Source: JADCGM01 sp943368345
GTDB lineage: Bacteria; Pseudomonadota; Alphaproteobacteria; Sphingomonadales; Sphingomonadaceae
Assembly (NCBI GenBank): GCA_943368345.1
Contig: CALRKY020000004.1
Span: 56,969-120,968, forward strand
Length of the DNA: 64,000 nucleotides
Reading direction: 5' to 3'
The stretch's first letter is position 1; the number at the start of each line of letters is the position of its first letter. Shown piece after piece: positions 1 to 8,053 of the stretch. A program made the translations under genes and the position numbers. Under the pieces are notes generated by a model that did not search any database, was not told the origin of the DNA, and was given only the letters and a program-made list of their open reading frames with translations.

Positions 1-288
1 CATCTCCTCGGACAGCGGTGCATATTCCAGGTTGGTCAGGCCGGGTCCGTCAAAGTCGAAATGATTGACCGGGACGCCGCCGTGGCTCGGCGGCATGAAC
101 AGGTTCCACAGCCCTTCCTTGCGGGCCAGCGGCTTCAGCTCCTCGATGACCGGGATAACCTTCCAGCGGTTGCCACCCTCGTTCAGCTCGCGGTCGAACC
201 GTTCGACATTGGGATAGATGTGGCGATCCATGAACGCTTTGACGCGGCGGACATAATCTTGCGTCTTCGGGGTATATTCAAAGTTCAT
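1..288 (-). CDS. Acyl-CoA dehydrogenase family protein, N-terminal part (runs off the left edge)
   Basis: Reading the minus strand from the ATG at 288 gives 96 codons without a stop, beginning MNFEYTPKTQDYVRRVKAFM and continuing with ERFDRELNEGG, ELKPLARKEGLWNLFMPPSH and LTNLEYAPLSEEM. This is the N-terminal helical domain of the acyl-CoA dehydrogenase superfamily (the long-chain/ACAD10-11-like branch in which the 'KAxGLWNLF' and 'YAPLSEEM' segments are conserved); FAD-linked oxidation of an acyl-CoA would be the reaction. An AAGGAG ribosome site lies about 8 bases before the ATG. The FAD-binding middle and the catalytic Glu are outside the window, so substrate class cannot be judged. Confidence 0.88.
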   Translation of the reverse strand, partial: MNFEYTPKTQDYVRRVKAFMDRHIYPNVERFDRELNEGGNRWKVIPVIEELKPLARKEGLWNLFMPPSHGGVPVNHFDFDGPGLTNLEYAPLSEEM

Positions 289-361
289 GGGACTTGCTCC
301 TTGGGTTCGCTGATGCTGCGTCGCGGCGCACCATAAGGGCCAGCCGCACAATCCAATCCTG

Positions 362-1009
362 TTATTTGCGGCGGGTATCGGCAAAAATGATGCGGACCTG
401 CCTCGCCGAGGTCGGCACACCGATGGCGGCGGTATCAAAGGTGATGGTTGCGCCCGACGGCACCGCACTGACCGGCGGCGGCGATGTCCATTTGGCCAGC
501 AGCGCGCCCCCGGCATCCCGAACTTCGGCCTCCAGCGGTGGAGCAGTGAGGGTCACGAGGGTTGGATTGGATAGCTTTCCGGCAAATGTGATGACGGTAC
601 GCCCATCGAGCACCCGGCCCCAGATTGGTTCATGCAGTTCAAGCGTCAGTGCCGATCCCGGCATAGCGGGGTCAAGGCTTTGCCCCAGGTCAAGTCCGGG
701 AATCCCGCCGGGTCGGAGCGCCAATAGCAGCAGGACCAGGCCCACGGCCAAACCGCCCAAGGCCAGGTTGCCGATCAGATCCGACGGCGCGTCACGGGCC
801 GGGCGTGCCGACAGATTGGACCGCATCGGATGCGGTGCCGGCTGAGGTTCGGGCTGTGGCGGAGGTGGCGGCAGTTCCGGCTCAGGCTCCGGCGCGGCCT
901 GATGCCAGGCGGTCTTGCACGATGCGCACCGCACGGTCCGGCCAGCTGCCGGGACCGCATCGTCGGCGATCCGGTAGCGTCTGGTGCAGTTCGGGCACTC
1001 GATGATCAT
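362..1009 (-). CDS. MJ0042-type zinc-ribbon membrane protein
   Basis: A 215-residue protein starting MIIECPNCTRRYRIADD. The two CxxC pairs (CPNC near residue 5, CASC near 28) form the MJ0042 zinc-ribbon seen at the N-terminus of many alphaproteobacterial proteins. A Pro/Glu-rich linker follows (about residues 40-65), then one hydrophobic segment (LALGGLAVGLVLLLLAL, about 83-99) and a C-terminal beta-rich domain of about 90 residues resembling DUF3426. Topology suggests a cytoplasmic zinc-ribbon and a periplasmic domain. It is divergent from ftsE, an arrangement common in Sphingomonadales, so a role near the division apparatus is possible but not shown. Function unknown. Confidence 0.8.
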   Translation of the reverse strand: MIIECPNCTRRYRIADDAVPAAGRTVRCASCKTAWHQAAPEPEPELPPPPPQPEPQPAPHPMRSNLSARPARDAPSDLIGNLALGGLAVGLVLLLLALRPGGIPGLDLGQSLDPAMPGSALTLELHEPIWGRVLDGRTVITFAGKLSNPTLVTLTAPPLEAEVRDAGGALLAKWTSPPPVSAVPSGATITFDTAAIGVPTSARQVRIIFADTRRK

Positions 1010-1099
1010 CTGTCAGCGGTAGCTTGAGCCGGAAGCGGATGGCAAGACTTTGCGCACCGCCCGCTTGTTCGCTTGGCACCTGCATGGCACTAACCCGCT

Positions 1100-1822
1100 G
1101 TGACCAGCATCGTGCGATTTGAAAATGTCGGCCTGCGCTACGGCACAGGGGCCGAAGTGTTGCGCGATCTGTCGTTCGGGCTCGAGTCGGGCAGCCTGCA
1201 CGTGCTGCTGGGGGCGAGCGGTGCCGGCAAGACCTCGCTCCTGAAACTCCTCTATCTCGCCCAGTTGCCAACGCGTGGTCGGTTGACGCTGTTTGGCAGC
1301 GAAGTCGGGGAAACCGACCGCAACGCCAGACCCGCGCTCCGTCGGCGGATCGGTGTGGTGTTTCAGGATTTCCGACTGGTCCCGCACCTGTCGACCTTCG
1401 AAAATGTCGCGCTGCCGCTGCGGCTGGCCGGGGCACCGGAAAGCGATGTCCGGGACAATGTCGAGGAAATGCTGAAATGGGTTGATCTGTCGGCGCGGCG
1501 GGATGCGCGACCGGCGACCCTGTCGGGCGGAGAGCAGCAGCGGGTGGCGATTGCGCGCGCCGTGATCGGGCGTCCGCAATTGCTTGTCGCTGATGAACCC
1601 ACTGGCAATGTCGATTCGGACATGTCGGCCCGGCTGCTGCACCTGTTTCAGGAGCTCAACAAACTGGGGACGACGATTGTCATCGCCACCCACGACGTCA
1701 ATCTGGCGTTCGGCCTGGCCGGGGCAAAGCAATTGCGTCTGGAACGCGGCAGTCTGGTTGATCCGACCGGGGCGCTTCGCCATCCTCCACAACCGTTCCG
1801 GTCATTGAAGGCGCAGCCATGA
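1100..1822 (+). CDS. ftsE: Cell division ATP-binding protein FtsE
   Basis: A 240-residue ABC ATPase. Walker A GASGAGKTS lies near residues 38-46, the Q-loop VFQDFRL follows, the signature is LSGGEQQR near 141 and Walker B is LLVADEPTGNVD, with the H-loop ATHD. The short length, the DEPTGNVD motif and the overlapping ftsX identify FtsE rather than LolD. With FtsX it forms an inner-membrane complex that controls septal peptidoglycan hydrolysis. The start is a GTG at 1100, about 90 bases from the divergent zinc-ribbon gene. Its TGA overlaps the ATG of ftsX (ATGA), so translation is probably coupled. Confidence 0.95.
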   Translation: MTSIVRFENVGLRYGTGAEVLRDLSFGLESGSLHVLLGASGAGKTSLLKLLYLAQLPTRGRLTLFGSEVGETDRNARPALRRRIGVVFQDFRLVPHLSTFENVALPLRLAGAPESDVRDNVEEMLKWVDLSARRDARPATLSGGEQQRVAIARAVIGRPQLLVADEPTGNVDSDMSARLLHLFQELNKLGTTIVIATHDVNLAFGLAGAKQLRLERGSLVDPTGALRHPPQPFRSLKAQP

Positions 1823-2679
1823 TGCGCTTTTTCCGCCCCTCCGGCGTCCGCTACCGGTTTTTGCCGTCCGACCGGGTTGGCCTGCTGCCCTGGCTGGTCG
1901 CGGCGCTGAGTTTTGTCGCCGGATTGGCGCTGGTCGGCGCCTTGGCGCTGGAGGGCGCGGCATCGCAGGTGCAGGACAGTTCACAGGGTCGCGCCACGGT
2001 GCAGATTGTTACCTCGGACCCGGTGCAACGGGTCAATCAGACCATATCCGCCCTGACCCTTTTGCAGCAGGACACAGCGGTGATCGGGGCCCGGGAATTG
2101 CCACGGTCCGAAATCGAATCGCTGCTGCGACCCTGGCTCGGGCCGGGCGTGACCACCGGCAACCTGCCACTGCCCGGCATGATCGATATCGAACTGAAGG
2201 ACGGCGGGGCGGTTGCCACGCTGGAAACCCGGCTGCGGACGGTGGCCCCGGCGGCCCGCCTTGACGTGCACAGCGATTGGCTTGGATCAACCGAACGAAC
2301 CCTGCGGGCACTGCAGGGGGTAAGCCTGATGATCGTCGCGCTGATCAGTGTCGCCGCCTCGGCGATGGTCGCGCTGGCGGTAAGGGCGTCCCTGGACGGC
2401 GCGCGCCCGATTGTTGAATTGCTGCACGGCATGGGGGCGGAAGACGCCGACGTCGCGGTTATATTCGAACATCGCTCGGCATGGCAGGCGCTGACCGGCG
2501 GCGCGCTGGGATGCGCTGTGGCAGCACTGGCGGCGTTCGCACTCAGCAGCGGCAGGACTGGCCTCACCATTTCCTGGACCGCCTGGGTTGCCCTCGGGGC
2601 GTTGCCGTTGGTGATCGGGTTGCTCGCCGGGGTCGCCGCCCGGTTCAGCGTTCGCGCAGCGCTGAGGGCCATGCCGTGA
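1819..2679 (+). CDS. ftsX: Cell division protein FtsX (permease partner of FtsE)
   Basis: A 286-residue membrane protein: cytoplasmic N-terminus, a first membrane helix near residues 22-42 (LPWLVAALSFVAGLALVGAL), a periplasmic domain of about 120 residues, then three further helices (SLMIVALISVAASAMVALAV; LGCAVAALAAFAL; WVALGALPLVIGLLAG). This matches the four-helix FtsX/MacB permease fold. Sequence conservation in FtsX is low, so position directly after ftsE with an ATGA overlap carries much of the identification. The gene ends inside a GTGA overlap with the next gene. Confidence 0.9.
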   Translation: MMRFFRPSGVRYRFLPSDRVGLLPWLVAALSFVAGLALVGALALEGAASQVQDSSQGRATVQIVTSDPVQRVNQTISALTLLQQDTAVIGARELPRSEIESLLRPWLGPGVTTGNLPLPGMIDIELKDGGAVATLETRLRTVAPAARLDVHSDWLGSTERTLRALQGVSLMIVALISVAASAMVALAVRASLDGARPIVELLHGMGAEDADVAVIFEHRSAWQALTGGALGCAVAALAAFALSSGRTGLTISWTAWVALGALPLVIGLLAGVAARFSVRAALRAMP

Positions 2680-3227
2680 TCCGCTGGTTGGGGCGCTTGA
2701 TCGGGCTTGCCATCATGCTGGCGGTGCTGACGCTGTTTTGGTTCGGCTGGTGGTGGCTCAGTTTGCCGGGTCCGGCACCGCAGGCCCTCAAAACAGATGC
2801 CATTGTGGTGTTGACCGGCGGTCCGGGACGACTGGCGCGCGGGGTGGCATTGATGCAATCGGGGGCGGCCCAGCGCATGCTGGTGTCGGGTGTTGATCCA
2901 ACCGTGACCCCGTCCGAACTGGCCGCTCTGGCCAAGGCGCCGAAGGCCCTGTTCGCCTGTTGTGTCGACCTTGGGCATGAAGCGGTGGACACCCGCTCCA
3001 ATGCCGCGGAGACCGTGGCGTGGATGCGGCAGCGACGGTTCAAATCGCTGCGGCTGGTGACCGCGGCGGATCATATGAGCCGGGCCAAGTTGGAACTTGA
3101 AGGGGAATTGGACCCAGGAATGGCGATCCTTGCTGATGCGGTTCCCCGGGACCGCCCGCCTGCTGATCTTGCCCGTGAATTCGGCAAATATGTCCTGCGC
3201 CTGATGGCGCGGCAGTTGGGAATCTGA
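2676..3227 (+). CDS. YdcF family (DUF218) membrane-anchored protein
   Basis: A 183-residue protein starting at GTG 2676, inside the last codons of ftsX (GTGA overlap); the frame is open further upstream, but the upstream part lies wholly within ftsX. One N-terminal membrane helix (residues 4-25) is followed by the DUF218 domain: DAIVVLTGGPGRLARGV, MLVSGVDP, and TRSNAAETVAWM with LVTAADHMSRAKLE. Members (YdcF, SanA, ElyC) are envelope proteins with a Rossmann-like fold, some acting in lipid carrier or peptidoglycan homeostasis. Placement between ftsX and plsC supports an envelope role; the precise activity is unknown. Confidence 0.88.
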   Translation: MIRWLGRLIGLAIMLAVLTLFWFGWWWLSLPGPAPQALKTDAIVVLTGGPGRLARGVALMQSGAAQRMLVSGVDPTVTPSELAALAKAPKALFACCVDLGHEAVDTRSNAAETVAWMRQRRFKSLRLVTAADHMSRAKLELEGELDPGMAILADAVPRDRPPADLAREFGKYVLRLMARQLGI

Positions 3228-3230
3228 CCC

Positions 3231-3920
3231 GTGTCGCTGCTGCGGTCGCTCCTCTACACGCTGCTGTTCTACGCCGGGTCGACGCCCATCGTGGTGATCG
3301 GGGCGCTGATCAGTCTGGTCTGGCCGCCGGCCATTCAGCGCACCGCGCGGATGTGGGCGGACTATGTGTGGTGGCTGACCCATAATATCTTGCGGATCAA
3401 GGTGGTGATCCGGGGCGTGGTGCCACAGCATGCGGTCATCGTCGCGGCCAAGCACCAGTCGGCCTTCGAGACCATGGCGACGCTGCATATCTGGGACAAC
3501 CCAGCGGTGGCGATGAAGGCAGAGCTGATGCGGTTTCCGGTCTGGGGCTATCTGGCGCGGCGTCACGGGTCGATTCCCGTCGATCGGGAGGCCTCGACCC
3601 GGGCCATGCGGGAGATGATGCGCGCCTCGGAGGCTGCGGTTGCCCAGGGGCGCCCGATCATCATTTTTCCCGAAGGCACCCGGATACCGGTCGGCGAAGC
3701 ACCACCGCTGAAGCCCGGTGTAGCCGGGATTTATCGCTTGCTGAAGCTCCCGGTTGTTCCCGTTGCCCTTGATGCGGGAACACTTTGGCCGGCCGGATCT
3801 TTCATCAAGCGACCCGGCACGATCACCCTGTCCATCGGGGCGGAAATTCCAGCCGGTTTGAAGCGGGACGCGCTGTTGTTACGCCTGCATGCCGCGATCA
3901 ACCAGGACCCGACGGCGTGA
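3231..3920 (+). CDS. plsC: 1-acyl-sn-glycerol-3-phosphate acyltransferase (PlsC/LPLAT family)
   Basis: A 229-residue LPLAT protein with GTG start at 3231, three bases after the previous stop. An N-terminal membrane helix (about 7-30) precedes the catalytic block KHQSAFE (His75) and the substrate-binding block FPEGTR (146-151). The family transfers a second acyl chain to lysophosphatidate in phospholipid synthesis. The block I acidic residue is Glu rather than the textbook Asp (HX4E), a variation I recall from alphaproteobacterial members. It sits in the ftsEX-ydcF run and its TGA overlaps the next gene's GTG. Acting on another lysolipid cannot be excluded. Confidence 0.88.
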   Translation: MSLLRSLLYTLLFYAGSTPIVVIGALISLVWPPAIQRTARMWADYVWWLTHNILRIKVVIRGVVPQHAVIVAAKHQSAFETMATLHIWDNPAVAMKAELMRFPVWGYLARRHGSIPVDREASTRAMREMMRASEAAVAQGRPIIIFPEGTRIPVGEAPPLKPGVAGIYRLLKLPVVPVALDAGTLWPAGSFIKRPGTITLSIGAEIPAGLKRDALLLRLHAAINQDPTA

Positions 3921-4870
3921 AGCGGCCGCCGCTCTGGACCACATTAGTCCCATTGGTTGTTGCAGGGGCCGGCTATTATAACTGGTGGAGCTTGCAACGG
4001 GATGCGTTTGTCGGGGAGGTCGCAGCGATTGTCGGTGCTGGTGGGGCGGGGGGTGGTTTCCCCTACCGGATCGAAACCAGCCTGACGAAACCCGCCCTGT
4101 CGTTTGACAGGGCGGGGGTCGTGGCAAACCTGCGCGCCGACCGGATAGTGCTGAACCGTCAGCCGCTGCGGGATGGACCGGTGGTCGGCCAGATGTTGCA
4201 GCCGCGCGTCATGCTCGGCGTCCCGGCGATTGTCGGTGCGCGGCTGGAAATCGAAGCCGGGTCCGCCGCGTCGTCGCTGAGGATGACGGTGGGACATATC
4301 GCGCGATTTTCGACCGTTTTTGATGCTGCACACCTGCGCCTTGCCGGTCTGGCGGCACCGGTCCGGGCCGACAGTTTTGAGGTGCATCTCCGGGAGACGC
4401 CAACGCTGGCCACTGTGGCCTCTAAGCCGAAATTCCCAGTGCAGGACGAACTGGTGCTGGCCGCGACGGCGCTGCGTTACGGGACCGGCGACCCGCTGCG
4501 GTTTGCCGCGAGCATCGATCTGACGGCGGCGAAGCCGGTGCGGAGCCTGGCGCGCTGGCAGGCAGGTGGCACGTTGGAGGTGCGGCGCTTCCAATTGGCT
4601 GACAAAACCGGCGAAGTCCTGAATCTCACGGCAACCGGCAGTCCGGGCCGGGATGGGGATTTGCTGTTTGCCGGAACCATTGACACCGTCTGTCCGGCGA
4701 CCGTCGAAGCGTTGTTCAAGGGTGAGGCGGCGGTACCCGAGCGGCGGGCCCGCCGGTCGATCCGCTATACCTTTGTCGGCAGGCTGGGTCAGATAAAACT
4801 GACACCGATTGGGGTCAGTCGTGCTCCCGTCCGAAATCAGGAACCGCTGTGTCCTGTCCTGCGTCGATGA
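3917..4870 (+). CDS. DUF2125 domain-containing envelope protein
   Basis: A 317-residue protein. I place the start at GTG 3917 (GTGA overlap with plsC), giving VKRPPLWTTLVPLVVAGAGY, a single N-terminal membrane anchor. The rest is a predicted periplasmic beta-rich domain with FPYRIETSLTKPAL and repeated short beta strands, matching DUF2125, a family conserved in alphaproteobacteria and often beside tyrA. No catalytic motif is visible. The last 56 bases overlap the 3' end of tyrA on the other strand, so both C-termini are encoded by the same DNA. The function is unknown; AsmA-like lipid transport is a speculation based on fold type only. Confidence 0.78.
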   Translation: MKRPPLWTTLVPLVVAGAGYYNWWSLQRDAFVGEVAAIVGAGGAGGGFPYRIETSLTKPALSFDRAGVVANLRADRIVLNRQPLRDGPVVGQMLQPRVMLGVPAIVGARLEIEAGSAASSLRMTVGHIARFSTVFDAAHLRLAGLAAPVRADSFEVHLRETPTLATVASKPKFPVQDELVLAATALRYGTGDPLRFAASIDLTAAKPVRSLARWQAGGTLEVRRFQLADKTGEVLNLTATGSPGRDGDLLFAGTIDTVCPATVEALFKGEAAVPERRARRSIRYTFVGRLGQIKLTPIGVSRAPVRNQEPLCPVLRR

Positions 4871-5723
4871 TGGCGCGGCGGACGCTGCGCGACCGGCTGA
4901 ACAGGTCGTGCAAAGCCTCCCCATCACCCCAGCGGATCGCCCGCTGCAGCGCCGTCAAATCCTCGTTGAAACGCTGAAGCACCTCCAGCACCGCATCGCG
5001 GTTGGTGAGGAACACATCGCGCCACATCACCGGGTCGGACGCGGCAATCCGGGTGAAATCGCGGAAACCACCGGCCGAATATTTGATGACCTCTGAATTG
5101 GTGACGCCTTCCAGATCAGAGGCGGTGCCGACAATCGAATAGGCGATCAGATGCGGCAGATGGCTGGTGACGGCGAGGACCATGTCGTGATGCCGCGCGT
5201 CCATCACTTCGACATTGGCACCAAGGCGGGCCCAGAAACTCCGCAGCCGCTCGATGTCCGCGGGTTCGGCCGTTTCTGGCGGGGTCAGAATGCACCAGCG
5301 ATTGTGGAACAGGCTGGCAAACCCGGCCTCCGGTCCACTTTTCTCGGTCCCGGCCACAGGGTGGGCAGGAATGACCGCGACGCCGGGCAGGGCCTCGGTC
5401 AGCGCGGCCAAGACGCTGCCCTTCACCGATCCGACATCGCTGACCACGACTCCGGCAGGCAGATCGGCGGCGATTTCGGCGGCAAGGGTGGCCATCGCGC
5501 CAACCGGCGTTGCAAAAATCACCAGATCGGCGTCGACGACTGCCGCACCCGCTGTGTCGGTGACATCGTCAAACAGGTCGAGCCCAACAGCCCGGGCCCG
5601 CACGTCCGCGTCAACATCGCTACCGGTCAACCTGACGGTTGGCATATGCGCCCGCACTGCCCGCGCGACCGAGGATCCGATCAGCCCGCAGCCGAGGATC
5701 GCCACCCGGGCAAACGGCAGCAT
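4815..5723 (-). CDS. tyrA: Prephenate/arogenate dehydrogenase
   Basis: A 302-residue NAD(P)-dependent dehydrogenase of tyrosine biosynthesis. The Rossmann motif GCGLIGSSVARAV begins near residue 10, followed by VVSDVGSVKGSV, the active-site region PAHPVAGTEKSGPEAG and the helical dimerisation domain with SHLPHLIAY (conserved His) and RDFTRIAASDP. There is no chorismate mutase or ACT domain, so this is the short alphaproteobacterial form, often called cyclohexadienyl dehydrogenase. It is translated from the same strand as hisC with a one-base TGATG junction. Specificity for prephenate versus arogenate cannot be read from the sequence. Confidence 0.93.
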   Translation of the reverse strand: MLPFARVAILGCGLIGSSVARAVRAHMPTVRLTGSDVDADVRARAVGLDLFDDVTDTAGAAVVDADLVIFATPVGAMATLAAEIAADLPAGVVVSDVGSVKGSVLAALTEALPGVAVIPAHPVAGTEKSGPEAGFASLFHNRWCILTPPETAEPADIERLRSFWARLGANVEVMDARHHDMVLAVTSHLPHLIAYSIVGTASDLEGVTNSEVIKYSAGGFRDFTRIAASDPVMWRDVFLTNRDAVLEVLQRFNEDLTALQRAIRWGDGEALHDLFSRSRSVRRAIIDAGQDTAVPDFGREHD

Positions 5724-6826
5724 CAGCCCGCCTGTTCGACAAAGCGCCGCAGCGCATCGGCCACGGCATGGGTTTCATCCTCCGTCCCGATGCTGATCCG
5801 GAGCGCATGGCGCAGTCCTTGGTTCGGCAGCCAGCGGGTCAATATTCCCTCAGCCGTCAGGAAGGCATAGGCTTTTTCAGCCGTGGCCCCGGTTTCGGGA
5901 AAGGTGATCAGCACAAAATTGGCGGCGGACGGCACGACGCGCAGACCGGCATTGCCGAGCTTGCCGATCTCGCCGTTCAGCCAGGTCCGCAACCGGGCAT
6001 TCTCGCTGCGGCAGTGCGACACCCACTCCTGATCGGCGAGCGCGGCAATCGCCCCCGCTGACCCCGCGCTGGTGACGTTGAATGGCCCCCGAATCTTGTT
6101 GATCGCAGCAATCACGCTCGCCGGACCATAGGCCCAGCCGATGCGTTCCGCCGCCAGCCCGTAAATCTTGGAGAAGGTGCGGGTTGTGATGACATTCTGC
6201 CGGTCACGCGCCAGCCGGATGCCATCCTCATAGGCCGGATCATCGATATATTCGGCATAGGCGGCATCCAGTACGAGCAGCACATCGGGCCGCAGGCCGG
6301 CATGCAGCCGCTCCACCTCGGCGCGGCTGATCAGCGTGCCCGTCGGGTTGTTGGGATTGGCCAGATAAATCAGCCGCGTGGCGGGCGTGACGCTCCCGAG
6401 CAGCATGTCGATGTCGGCGGTATAGTCGGTATCGGGCGCGGCGACCGGCACCGCACCGGCCCGCATCGCGGCAATCGGATAGACCATGAACCCGTGGCGG
6501 ACATACAGCACCTCGTCGCCGCGTCCGGCATAGGCGGTGGCGAGCAACTGCAAAATCTCGTCCGATCCGGTGCCGCACACCACGCGGTCAAACTCCAGCC
6601 CGTGCTGGGCGGCAATGGCTTCCCTAAGGTCGTTGGAGGCCCCATCCGGATAGCGGTGGGCCTGACCCGCAACCGCCGCCATCGCTGCGACCGCCTTGGG
6701 GCACGCCCCAAGCGGATTCTCGTTCGACGACAGCTTGATGATCCGCCCACCTTTGCCCGCCGTGGCCTTCCCCGGCACATAGGCGTCAATGGCGGCAATC
6801 CAAGGCTTCATAACAGGTGCGTTCAT
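5723..6826 (-). CDS. hisC: Histidinol-phosphate aminotransferase (also likely aromatic aminotransferase)
   Basis: A 367-residue class II PLP aminotransferase. Seen: SSNENPLGACPKAV near residue 32, the cofactor region GTGSDEILQLLA, LANPNNPTG, and the PLP lysine in TFSKIYGLAAERIGW, with the C-terminal Arg in LRISIGTE. The enzyme transaminates imidazole-acetol phosphate in histidine synthesis. Its coupling to tyrA suggests that it also serves as the phenylpyruvate/hydroxyphenylpyruvate aminotransferase, as known for other HisC proteins encoded beside tyrA. It starts only about 90 bases from metX, which is transcribed the other way, so the two share a promoter region. Confidence 0.93.
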   Translation of the reverse strand: MNAPVMKPWIAAIDAYVPGKATAGKGGRIIKLSSNENPLGACPKAVAAMAAVAGQAHRYPDGASNDLREAIAAQHGLEFDRVVCGTGSDEILQLLATAYAGRGDEVLYVRHGFMVYPIAAMRAGAVPVAAPDTDYTADIDMLLGSVTPATRLIYLANPNNPTGTLISRAEVERLHAGLRPDVLLVLDAAYAEYIDDPAYEDGIRLARDRQNVITTRTFSKIYGLAAERIGWAYGPASVIAAINKIRGPFNVTSAGSAGAIAALADQEWVSHCRSENARLRTWLNGEIGKLGNAGLRVVPSAANFVLITFPETGATAEKAYAFLTAEGILTRWLPNQGLRHALRISIGTEDETHAVADALRRFVEQAG

Positions 6827-6839
6827 GGGGGCGCTCTCT

Positions 6840-6887
6840 GACCGATGGGGCCGGGATTGGCAAGGAATAGCATCGGTCGTGCTTGCC
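6840..6887 (+). promoter_or_regulatory. Leader structure between hisC and metX: two overlapping inverted repeats
   Basis: GACCGATG (6840-6847) is repeated in perfect inverse as CATCGGTC (6871-6878). A second pair, GGCAAG (6859-6864) and CTTGCC (6882-6887), interlocks with the first, and GGGGC (6847-6851) can also pair with GCCCC (6885-6889). The only space for a metX promoter is here or inside hisC. The arms could be an operator for a dimeric regulator or alternative RNA hairpins in the metX leader. The three-base linker before the last arm is too short to span the 8-bp first stem in a simple pseudoknot. Confidence 0.4.
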
Positions 6888-6919
6888 CCACCGCCCCTTG
6901 CACTTTACCGGTCCTGCGG

Positions 6920-8053
6920 GTGGCAGATGGCGATGATCAGCGGTTCGGGCTTAACCGGCGGGTGACCCTTTCGGGGCCGCTGGCGCTTGAGTCCGGTGCG
7001 GTGCTGGGTCCGGTTGAAATCGCCTACGAAACCTATGGCAGCCTCAGCGCTGACGGGTCGAACGCAATCCTGATCTGCCATGCGCTGACGCTCGATCAGC
7101 ATGTCGCCTCAGTGCATCCTGTTACCGGCAAGCCCGGCTGGTGGACCCGGATGGTGGGTGAGGGAAAGCCGCTCGATCCCGCACGGCATTTCATCGTGTG
7201 CGCAAATGTGCTCGGCTCCTGCATGGGGTCCAGTGGTCCTGCGAGCCTTGATCCGGCGACGGGTGCACCGTTCGGCATGCGCTTCCCGGTGCTGACCATC
7301 CGCGACATGGTGCGTGCGCAGGCGATGCTGCTCGATCATCTGGGGGTTGGTGCGCTGGCGGCTGTGGTCGGTGGTTCCATGGGCGGGATGCAGACCCTCG
7401 AATGGGCAGCGACCTATCCGGAGCGCGTCCGATCGGCGGTCGTCATCGCGGCAGCCGCATCGCACAGCGCGCAGAATATCGCATTTCACGAGGTCGGGCG
7501 GCAGGCAATCATGGCCGATCCAAAGTGGCGTGGCGGCGACTATTATGCCGCCAATGATCCGCCCGGTGCGGGCCTCGCCGTCGCCCGAATGGCAGCGCAT
7601 ATCACGTATCTGTCGGAGGTAGGGCTGACCGAAAAATTTGGTCGCCGCTTGCAGTCCCGGGATGCGCTGGGCTTTGGCTTCGATGCCGAGTTCCAGATTG
7701 AGAGTTATTTGCGGCATCAGGGGATAAGCTTTGTCGAGCGGTTCGATGCCAATAGCTATCTCTACATCACCCGGGCGATGGATTATTTCGACATGGCAGC
7801 CGCGATGCCGGACAGGCGACTGGCGACGGCGTTCCAGCGCAGCAATACCCGGTTCTGTGTCGTGTCCTTCACCAGCGATTGGCTCTATCCGACGGTGGAA
7901 TCGCGGCACATCGTGCACGCCCTGAACGCCGCGCGCGCCCATGTCAGCTTTGTCGAGATTGACACCGCCCTCGGCCACGACGCCTTCCTGCTCGACGTGC
8001 CGGAGCTGCACCGGGTGGTGGACGGCTTCCTGCGGGCGGGGGAGGGGGTATGA
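6920..8053 (+). CDS. metX: Homoserine O-acetyltransferase (or O-succinyltransferase), MetX
   Basis: A 377-residue alpha/beta hydrolase-fold acyltransferase. Key parts: LGPVEIAYETYGSL, the oxyanion/nucleophile region GGSMGGMQTLEWA (catalytic Ser), DYFDMAAAMPDRRLA, and the Asp/His pair in SFTSDWLYPT and ALGHDAFLLD. It activates homoserine in methionine synthesis. The frame is open from ATG 6845, but family members begin close to RFG..RVTL, so GTG 6920 is preferred; neither has a good ribosome site. Its TGA overlaps metW. Whether acetyl- or succinyl-CoA is used depends on residues I cannot judge reliably by eye. Confidence 0.93.
   Translation: MADGDDQRFGLNRRVTLSGPLALESGAVLGPVEIAYETYGSLSADGSNAILICHALTLDQHVASVHPVTGKPGWWTRMVGEGKPLDPARHFIVCANVLGSCMGSSGPASLDPATGAPFGMRFPVLTIRDMVRAQAMLLDHLGVGALAAVVGGSMGGMQTLEWAATYPERVRSAVVIAAAASHSAQNIAFHEVGRQAIMADPKWRGGDYYAANDPPGAGLAVARMAAHITYLSEVGLTEKFGRRLQSRDALGFGFDAEFQIESYLRHQGISFVERFDANSYLYITRAMDYFDMAAAMPDRRLATAFQRSNTRFCVVSFTSDWLYPTVESRHIVHALNAARAHVSFVEIDTALGHDAFLLDVPELHRVVDGFLRAGEGV

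Noticed and set aside
2037..3566. 509-codon open frame antisense to ftsX, ydcF and plsC
   Set aside because: Spans three well-identified genes; His/Gln/Arg-rich translation typical of antisense shadow.
6840..6920. SAM-II riboswitch before metX
   Set aside because: The location fits, but the conserved loop bases of SAM-II are not visible and the pairing geometry leaves only three bases to cross an 8-bp stem. Reported as an unassigned leader structure instead.
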